Part shown: positions 21,544 through 26,334 of the stretch, piece after piece | How the letters are laid out: the number at the start of each line of letters is the position of its first letter | Position numbering within the stretch: the first letter of the stretch is position 1 | Source of the DNA: Christensenella sp. UBA6880 | GTDB taxonomy: Bacteria; Bacillota; Clostridia; Christensenellales; CAG-917 | NCBI GenBank assembly: GCA_002449145.1 | Contig: DKCG01000023.1 | Span: 64,401 to 90,734, forward strand | DNA length: 26,334 bases | Direction of reading: 5' to 3' | Made by a program: the position numbers and the translations under genes | The notes under the pieces: generated by a model | What the model saw: only the letters and a program-made list of their open reading frames with translations | Databases searched by the model: none | Told to the model about the DNA's origin: nothing

Positions 21544-21905
21544 ACAAATACCGAATTGTAGAACGCGATTTCACGCTTTGGAGCGGCAAGTTTATTCGCA
21601 AAGAGTACATCGTTGAAAAATACACGTTTTTGAAAAACGGTTTTCACTTAATGGACTGGGTAAAAGTTACAGACTTTTGGCACAGGGAAGACGCAGAAAA
21701 CTGGATTAAGAAAAAACTTTGTGAAGAACAAATCGACGATATGCGGTTAGCGGAAAGGGAAGCCGAACAGGCAAAACACCCAAAAGAACCACCAAAGAGA
21801 GTTGTACACCGTTACACGGCAGAATCGGACAGCATTCTTGAACCGTGGGGCGTTGGAAAAATAACGTCGCGCCTCGACCAAAGGACAGGCTCGGCAGATA
21901 GATGA
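21540..21905 (+). CDS. Early protein of unknown function
   Basis: A 121-residue protein. The N-terminal half (YRIVERDFTLWSGKFIRKEYIVEKY...WVKVTDFWHREDAENWIKKKL) looks like a small beta-sheet domain followed by a charged helix (EEQIDDMRLAEREAEQ); the tail is polar and basic. I do not recognise a family. ATGA overlap with the preceding gene. Confidence 0.65.
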   Translation: MNKYRIVERDFTLWSGKFIRKEYIVEKYTFLKNGFHLMDWVKVTDFWHREDAENWIKKKLCEEQIDDMRLAEREAEQAKHPKEPPKRVVHRYTAESDSILEPWGVGKITSRLDQRTGSADR

Positions 21906-21917
21906 GGGATATAAAAG

Positions 21918-22682
21918 ATGAACAAATTTAGAACTTTAAGAGCGGACGAGTTGGATTGCCGCGTAGGAACTTGCAACGATAAAGGCTTTTCACTGCTTTT
22001 GTACAAAGACGCGAGGTGCGACCAAAGCATTTTAGACGAGACCGTCGGCGCAGATAACTGGCAACGAGACCACAAAGAGGTAAAGGGCAATCTGTTTTGC
22101 GGCGTGTCGATTTGGGACGAGAACAAAAAGCAATGGATTACCAAATGGGATTGCGGCGTTGAAAGCAACACCGAGAAAGAGAAAGGCGAGGCTTCGGACA
22201 GTTTCAAGCGTGCGTGCTTCAACTGGGGTATCGGCAGAGAACTCTATACAGCACCGTTTATTTACGTCAAAGGGAACACCGAAAGGAACTCGAAGAACAA
22301 TCCCGTACCGACGTTTAAGCGTATGGAAGTCAGCGAAATCGAATACGAAGATGGTAAGATAACGCAACTTGTCATTTTGGGTGACGGACAACCGATATTT
22401 ACATACGGCAAACGAGGCTCTCAAACGCCAAATAACGAACGCAAGGCAAAAACCGAACAACCAGTCGAGAAGAACGACGAACTCACGCTTGACAAGGCTT
22501 ATGCGCTCACAACCACAAAAGGGAAGATGTACGGCGAACTCACCGACGACCAACTTCAATGGCTCGTTGAAAACAGCAAAAACGCAATGAGCAGAAAGGC
22601 GGCGCAGATGATTCTCGACGATAGGAAGACATCGGAAGATTTAATGCCGTTGGAAGACGAAGAAGGTTTGCCGTGGGATTAA
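21918..22682 (+). CDS. Rad52-family single-strand annealing protein
   Basis: Phage recombinase of the Rad52/Rad22-like group, 254 residues, annealing complementary single strands during recombination-dependent replication. The conserved N-terminal core shows ADNWQRDHKEVKGNLFCGVSIW (45-66), WDCGVESNTEKEKGEASD (77-94) and SFKRACFNWGIGRELY (95-110). The C-terminal part is variable and charged, ending in an acidic EDEEGLPWD, like the acidic tails that contact SSB-type partners (inference). GAGGG precedes the ATG. The NinB-like and ERCC4-type genes follow within 540 bases, forming a recombination cassette. Confidence 0.85.
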   Translation: MNKFRTLRADELDCRVGTCNDKGFSLLLYKDARCDQSILDETVGADNWQRDHKEVKGNLFCGVSIWDENKKQWITKWDCGVESNTEKEKGEASDSFKRACFNWGIGRELYTAPFIYVKGNTERNSKNNPVPTFKRMEVSEIEYEDGKITQLVILGDGQPIFTYGKRGSQTPNNERKAKTEQPVEKNDELTLDKAYALTTTKGKMYGELTDDQLQWLVENSKNAMSRKAAQMILDDRKTSEDLMPLEDEEGLPWD

Positions 22683-22692
22683 GAGGTAACAG

Positions 22693-23223
22693 ATGAAAAT
22701 CAAAGCAACATTCACAAGAGCATTGCAGGGCGAGTTCGGCGCGCACGAAGTGACGTTCACAACGTACGACAAGAACGCCGTCTTGCAACTCAAAACGCAG
22801 GATAGGACAAAGCCGTTGAGCCTTGAAGTTAAGCAGTATCGGGAACAACGCTCGCTTGACGCAAACGCATACTTTCACGTCCTCGTCAGCAAGATTGCCG
22901 AAATGGACTATCAGAGCATTGACGACGTGAAACGACAACTCGTTTGTGACTACGGAACGGTCGCATTTGTTGCGCGAATCCCGGCAAGCGCAAATCTCGA
23001 CGACATCTATAAGTATTCAAGGCTTATCGGTGAGAGCAAAGGCACGAAAGAGCCGTGCAACGACTGGTACATATTCAAGCCGACACACACGCTCGATACG
23101 AAAGAGATGTCAAGGCTTATCGAGGGAACCGTTCAAGAGGCGCAACAACTCGGCATAGAAACGAGAACGCCCGAACAACTGCAAGAACTCTTATCACTTT
23201 GGGGGCAAAAGGAAAAGCAATGA
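22693..23223 (+). CDS. NinB-like recombination protein
   Basis: A 176-residue protein. YREQRSLDANAYFHVLVSKIAE (residues 49-70) resembles the NinB/Orf pattern of a basic stretch followed by a helix with conserved asparagine and aromatic residues. NinB proteins bind single-stranded DNA and assist phage recombination, which suits its place after a Rad52-like gene. AAGAGGTAACAG precedes the ATG and the stop overlaps the next ATG. The assignment is by pattern and context; overall similarity is modest. Confidence 0.6.
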   Translation: MKIKATFTRALQGEFGAHEVTFTTYDKNAVLQLKTQDRTKPLSLEVKQYREQRSLDANAYFHVLVSKIAEMDYQSIDDVKRQLVCDYGTVAFVARIPASANLDDIYKYSRLIGESKGTKEPCNDWYIFKPTHTLDTKEMSRLIEGTVQEAQQLGIETRTPEQLQELLSLWGQKEKQ

Positions 23224-23678
23224 TAATCGTTGAAGATACACGACAACAAACCACAAAGCACAAAAACATCGAGAAACACTTTCAGTCGATAAACCAACCG
23301 AGCGTGCGCTCAAAATTGATTGTAGGCGATTACGCGCGGTTAGACAACCAAACCGTGAGCATTGACACGAAGAAAGACATCGTCGAAATTTCGGGCAATA
23401 TATGCGGCGGACAACACGAGCGTTTCAGGGCAGAGTGCGAACTCGCAAGAAAGTGCGGGATTCAACTGATTGTACTCATCGAAGAAGTGCCGCCAAAGGG
23501 TGATTTGGACAACTGGCAGTCACCGAAAACCAAGAGCGGAAAGCCACTCACAATGGTGAAAGGCTCGGTGCTTAAAAAGGCAATGGCGACGATGTCGGAA
23601 CGCTACGGCGTGCGCTTTGAGTTCATCACAAAAGACAAAACGGCGCAAAGGATAATTGACATATTATCGACAATCTAA
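23220..23678 (+). CDS. ERCC4-type nuclease domain protein
   Basis: A 152-residue phage protein of the ERCC4/XPF nuclease-like group. The expected elements are V-E-D-T-R at residues 4-8, KLIVGDYARL, VSIDTKKDIVEI, HERFRAECELARKCG and LIVLIEE; the ERK-type core of XPF is only partly kept (DTKKD in place of ERKxxxD). It may cut recombination or replication intermediates. The start at 23220 overlaps the previous stop (ATGA); the open frame upstream to 23055 is inside the NinB-like gene. Confidence 0.75.
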   Translation: MIIVEDTRQQTTKHKNIEKHFQSINQPSVRSKLIVGDYARLDNQTVSIDTKKDIVEISGNICGGQHERFRAECELARKCGIQLIVLIEEVPPKGDLDNWQSPKTKSGKPLTMVKGSVLKKAMATMSERYGVRFEFITKDKTAQRIIDILSTI

Positions 23679-23689
23679 CGGGGTGAATT

Positions 23690-24049
23690 ATGGATTTTAA
23701 GAAACCTTTGACTGAGAATATGAAGCAAAAGGCGAGGGCGGTTGTGGACTATCTCAAAGCCAACGAACGCTTTGTCGAAAAAGAAGAATTGCGAGCCGTT
23801 ATCGGTTGCTCAAACGAGCGCACGGTGCGTGACGTGATAGCATACGTTGCGCTGTATTATCCGATAATCGCCAACAGCAAGCACAGCGGCTATAAACTCG
23901 CAAGACGAATGAGCGACCTCGAAGACGTAAGGCAGACGTGGGCAGAACAATCGTCACGGCAAATCGAACTCGAACGCCGTATGCAACCGCTAATCCGCTT
24001 CTGTGAAAAGGCAGAGAAAAAACGTGAGGTGGGCAATGGCAGATTATAA
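23690..24049 (+). CDS. Winged-helix early protein
   Basis: A 119-residue protein. Residues 10-72 look like a winged helix (KQKARAVVDYLKANERFVEKEELRAVIGC...RTVRDVIAYVALYYPII...GYKLAR), and a charged helix follows (EDVRQTWAEQSSRQIELERRM). It precedes and overlaps the replisome organiser gene, so a replication or regulatory DNA-binding role is likely. A GGGGTGA ribosome site lies before the ATG. Confidence 0.65.
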   Translation: MDFKKPLTENMKQKARAVVDYLKANERFVEKEELRAVIGCSNERTVRDVIAYVALYYPIIANSKHSGYKLARRMSDLEDVRQTWAEQSSRQIELERRMQPLIRFCEKAEKKREVGNGRL

Positions 24050-24779
24050 CAAAGAGCGGTTCTATTGGCTCAAACTCAAACGTGACTTTTTCAAGCGACA
24101 CGATATACAAATCATCGAATCTATGCCGAACGGGAAAGACTATGTGCTGTTCTACCTCAAATTGATGGTCGAAAGCATAGACCACGAGGGCGAACTTCGA
24201 TTTAGCGACACGATACCGTACAACGAGCAAATGCTCTCGGTGGTAACAAACACGAACATTGACATCGTAAGAAGCGCAATCAAGTTGCTGACAGAACTTG
24301 GAATCGTTGAGGTTTTGGACGACCAAACGCTCTATCTGAAAGAGGTAAAAGCGTTGATTGGAAGTCAAACGGCAGGTGCTGAAAGACGACAAATACAACG
24401 TCAAAATCAAGCCGAAAAATTGCTTGAACGACAAAACGGCGACAATTGTCACCCAGAGAAAGAGTTAGAGTTAGAAAGCTTGCTAAAGAAATTAAAAAAT
24501 AAATTATCAAGCGCAGGCGCGTATGTAGGGGTTTTTGACGATTTGATTGACGAGATTTTGGAAGCACTTGTTGCCGGTACGGAACTCGAAGATGAAATCA
24601 CGCTGAACGGAACGAAATACGGCGCGGAATCTTTTAGAAGAATAGCAGACCATTTGACGGTCGACCAAGTTGCGAAAGTGGCAAACAGGCTTTTACAGCG
24701 AAAAGGCGAAATACAAAACCGAGAAAAGTACATTCAATGTATGTTGGCAGAGTGTTTCGGGATAGGTGAGAGTGAATGA
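24036..24779 (+). CDS. Phage replisome organiser
   Basis: Initiates phage DNA replication by binding the origin and loading the host helicase. It is 247 residues long. The N-terminal domain (1 to about 115, ADYNKERFYWLKLKRDFFKRHDI...VLFYLKLM...GELRFSDTIPYNEQML...ELGIVEVLDD) matches the phage replisome organiser N-terminal family. The C-terminal part (about 170-245) is helical and DnaD-like in layout. The start is ATG 24036 after GTGAGGTGGGC, overlapping the preceding gene by 14 bases. The phage origin often lies within such genes; the middle region around 24460-24520 is notably AT-rich. Confidence 0.85.
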   Translation: MADYNKERFYWLKLKRDFFKRHDIQIIESMPNGKDYVLFYLKLMVESIDHEGELRFSDTIPYNEQMLSVVTNTNIDIVRSAIKLLTELGIVEVLDDQTLYLKEVKALIGSQTAGAERRQIQRQNQAEKLLERQNGDNCHPEKELELESLLKKLKNKLSSAGAYVGVFDDLIDEILEALVAGTELEDEITLNGTKYGAESFRRIADHLTVDQVAKVANRLLQRKGEIQNREKYIQCMLAECFGIGESE

Positions 24780-24991
24780 AAAACAACGTGAAAGCAAATA
24801 TCTTACTGGCATTCGCCGCAATCTTGCTTATCGGCGTTGTGGTGAGCGGGGTGCTTGCAGTCATCGGAATCATACCGAAAGACAAGATATGGATACCGTT
24901 CATAGCGTTCATCGTCGGCGACATAGTGCTTATAGGCACAATGCTTAAAGTGATAGACGAAGTTGACGAGGACGAGCAAAACGACGAGTAA
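24776..24991 (+). CDS. Small two-helix membrane protein
   Basis: A 71-residue protein with two hydrophobic helices (about residues 7-30 and 38-58), a short basic N-terminus (MKNNVKAN) and an acidic tail (DEVDEDEQNDE). Translationally coupled to the replisome organiser (ATGA). Not recognised. It is too early in the operon, and too far from any endolysin, to be called a holin. Confidence 0.65.
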   Translation: MKNNVKANILLAFAAILLIGVVVSGVLAVIGIIPKDKIWIPFIAFIVGDIVLIGTMLKVIDEVDEDEQNDE

Positions 24992-25002
24992 GGGGGTGCG
25001 AT

Positions 25003-25449
25003 ATGGAATATCAAAGACGAAAACCGAGCCGAAACGAGCAGTCGCTAAAAGCGGAAGCCGAGTTGAACGGATACCGCGCGAGGGTTGCGCAGATAATGCG
25101 ATTGAAAGACCGTCGGCGAGAGATTGAAACAAACTATGCGGCAATCCGATGTATCGATTACAGCAAGTTGAGAGTTCAAGGCGGCGCACCGTTCAACGCT
25201 ATGGTTGAAACCGCGGTGCAGTGGGCAGACATCGAAAAACAGATTGACGACCTAATCCACCAAAATGAACAAGAATTGCTGATGATTGAATACAAACTCG
25301 GCAAACTGACCGAACGAGAGCAAACCGTGCTTTTCAAGTACTACATAGAGGCACGAACGCTATTGCAAATCGCCAACGCTATGAATTACAGCGTTGACGG
25401 AATCAAGAAAATCAAGCACCACGCGTTGCTCAAATACGCGGAAATATAA
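25003..25449 (+). CDS. ArpU-like late transcription regulator
   Basis: A 148-residue protein with a coiled-coil-rich N-terminal part (to about residue 95) and a sigma-70 region 4-like helix-turn-helix near the C-terminus (LTEREQTVLFKYYIEARTLL then QIANAMNYSVDGIKKIKHHA). This layout is typical of ArpU/RinA-type or DUF1492 proteins, which sit at the end of the phage early region and activate late genes. GGGGGTG precedes the ATG. It suggests that the packaging and head genes lie beyond the window. Confidence 0.75.
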   Translation: MEYQRRKPSRNEQSLKAEAELNGYRARVAQIMRLKDRRREIETNYAAIRCIDYSKLRVQGGAPFNAMVETAVQWADIEKQIDDLIHQNEQELLMIEYKLGKLTEREQTVLFKYYIEARTLLQIANAMNYSVDGIKKIKHHALLKYAEI

Positions 25450-25470
25450 AAACACAGAGAGGAAAAGAGA

Positions 25471-25797
25471 ATGTTTGAAATCGAAATTTACAAGAAAGCA
25501 AAGAAAGACAGCCAAATCAGAGAAGAACTGGACAAAGATAGCACGAACGCGTTTATTTGTGTCTATCAATGCGACGACAAACAGACGCACATTCTTTCGG
25601 GGTATGATGAGGCGAATAAAGCCGACATTGTTGCACTGCTTGTGGCACTTGACGACATAACGGACGACCTTTGCAGAAAGGACAAACAAATCGCTTCGGC
25701 GTACGGCTTGTACAAACTCAAAAAGGCGGCAGGTATGCTCAAAGAATTGAAACTTGACGATGAGCAAGAGGAAAGCGGCGATGAGCAGAAAGATTGA
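25471..25797 (+). CDS. Early/middle protein of unknown function
   Basis: A 108-residue protein, MFEIEIYKKAKKDSQIREEL..., with a small alpha/beta-like first half (AFICVYQCDD then THILSGYDEANKADIVALLVALDDI) and a charged helical tail (KKAAGMLKELKLDDEQEES). The ribosome site is AGAGAGGAAAAG. The family is not recognised. Its end overlaps the following gene by 17 bases. Confidence 0.65.
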   Translation: MFEIEIYKKAKKDSQIREELDKDSTNAFICVYQCDDKQTHILSGYDEANKADIVALLVALDDITDDLCRKDKQIASAYGLYKLKKAAGMLKELKLDDEQEESGDEQKD

Positions 25798-26134
25798 CGA
25801 CGCAACCCTTTGTTGGCAGTGCGCCAACTGCACGGACGGCTCTAAATGCGAATGGGCATTGGGTCGTCCCGTGAAAGGGTGGGAAGCGACACCGACAGCC
25901 TATAACGACGGCGGTTTCGTAACACACTCTTTCAAAGTGACGAAGTGTCCGAAGTTTGTCGAGGCAACCCGCTATGAAATATCGATTTCGGCAATGTGCC
26001 GAGAAATAAACTGCAAAAGAGACGACAAACACGTTTTGCAAAAAGTTGCAAAGGCACTCGAATCGAAAGGATATGCGCTTGAAACGCACAATGGGAAAGG
26101 GTATTCGGCAACCTACGCCGTGAAAAAAGTATGA
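25781..26134 (+). CDS. Cysteine-rich protein of unknown function
   Basis: A 117-residue protein. Near the N-terminus is C-W-Q-C-A-N-C-x5-C (ATLCWQCANCTDGSKCEW), with further cysteines in FKVTKCPKF and MCREINC, suggesting bound zinc. The second half is a charged helical region (KRDDKHVLQKVAKALESKG). The ATG at 25781 follows GAGGAAAG; an ATG at 25754 in the same frame lies in the previous gene and lacks a site. Similar short cysteine proteins are common in Clostridia phages without a known role. Confidence 0.65.
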   Translation: MSRKIDDATLCWQCANCTDGSKCEWALGRPVKGWEATPTAYNDGGFVTHSFKVTKCPKFVEATRYEISISAMCREINCKRDDKHVLQKVAKALESKGYALETHNGKGYSATYAVKKV

Positions 26135-26331
26135 CAATTCAAGAGTACAAACAACAACTATACGATGCGTGCATGGAACACATCTTCCTCGCACAGCAGG
26201 CTCTCGACCGATATGCCACAGCAAAGACCGACCGAGAGCGAGAATATGCAAAGATAGACAACTTACAACATCTTGCCGCTCACAACGCTTTGCAGTGGGC
26301 ATTGTACAAGGCAAGCGAACTTGAAAAATAA
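26131..26331 (+). CDS. Small helical protein of unknown function
   Basis: A 66-residue, probably all-helical protein (MTIQEYKQQLYDACMEHIFL... ending YKASELEK), complete within the window. Its ATG overlaps the previous stop (ATGA). Family not recognised; it continues the coupled phage operon towards the right edge. Confidence 0.55.
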   Translation: MTIQEYKQQLYDACMEHIFLAQQALDRYATAKTDREREYAKIDNLQHLAAHNALQWALYKASELEK

Positions 26332-26334
26332 ATT

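Larger units (their letters stand above)
16126..26334. mobile_element. Prophage (or related integrated element), left part; right end outside the window
   Basis: The block begins somewhere between the tRNA-Tyr end and the integrase gene. It carries a leftward lysogeny module (integrase, Abi gene, S24 repressor) and a rightward early/replication module (HTH proteins, Rad52-like, NinB-like, ERCC4 nuclease, replisome organiser, ArpU-like), with tight ATGA overlaps typical of phage operons. Attachment sites cannot be fixed because the right end is missing. No structural genes are in view, so a phage is likely but not proven. Confidence 0.85.

Noticed and set aside
24776..24991. Holin
   Set aside because: Two membrane helices and an acidic tail are suggestive, but the gene is coupled to replication genes and no endolysin is nearby.

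Overview
The window looks like a chromosome segment of a spore-forming, uncultivated-type Clostridia (Bacillota) with a prophage joined on at the right. The evidence is a cytidylate kinase-PlsC fusion, an IspH-ribosomal protein S1 fusion, a complete spoIIAA-spoIIAB-sigF operon and SigA-type promoters. The species cannot be named from this sequence.

Layout. (1) 101-7148: rightward housekeeping genes surE, a HI0933-type flavoprotein, cmk-plsC, ispH-rpsA and, after a strong terminator, trpS. (2) 7325-8347: leftward genes for a four-helix membrane protein and RNase HI; rnhA appears to be transcribed as a leaderless mRNA. (3) 8450-9904: tRNA-Trp, a duplicated copy of its 3' end, a row of small hairpins, and four related structured repeats with no convincing gene. 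(4) 9905-13076: leftward genes for an unusual membrane-anchored PadR-type regulator with a long coiled coil and for a Xer-like tyrosine recombinase. Their promoters share 16 identical bases. (5) 13224-15354: an acetyltransferase (leaderless candidate), then the leftward spoIIA operon. (6) 15474-16165: one promoter, six tRNAs (Pro, CAT-anticodon, Asp, Phe, Thr, Tyr) and a terminator. (7) 16126-26334: left part of a prophage or related element, running off the window. It has a leftward integrase, a HEPN-type Abi gene with a structured leader RNA, and an S24 repressor. A divergent operator-promoter region leads into a rightward early operon: HTH proteins, a pentapeptide-repeat protein, a Rad52-like annealing protein, a NinB-like protein, an ERCC4-type nuclease, a replisome organiser, an ArpU-like regulator and several small unknowns. 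No capsid, packaging or lysis genes are seen, so a phage rather than an ICE or satellite is an inference.

The most interesting locus is the abortive-infection unit at 18424-18568. A near-consensus promoter starts an RNA of about 105 nt that can form an H-type pseudoknot, a hairpin, and a 14-bp terminator ending four bases before the start codon of an Abi_2/AbiF-like protein with an R-x4-H HEPN motif. A competing antiterminator pairing is also visible. This fits an RNA-controlled HEPN ribonuclease defence or toxin system carried by the prophage. Second in interest are the four structured repeats beside the membrane PadR gene, two of which show compensatory base changes. Third is a consensus antisense promoter inside the prophage early operon that drives a KTSC protein.
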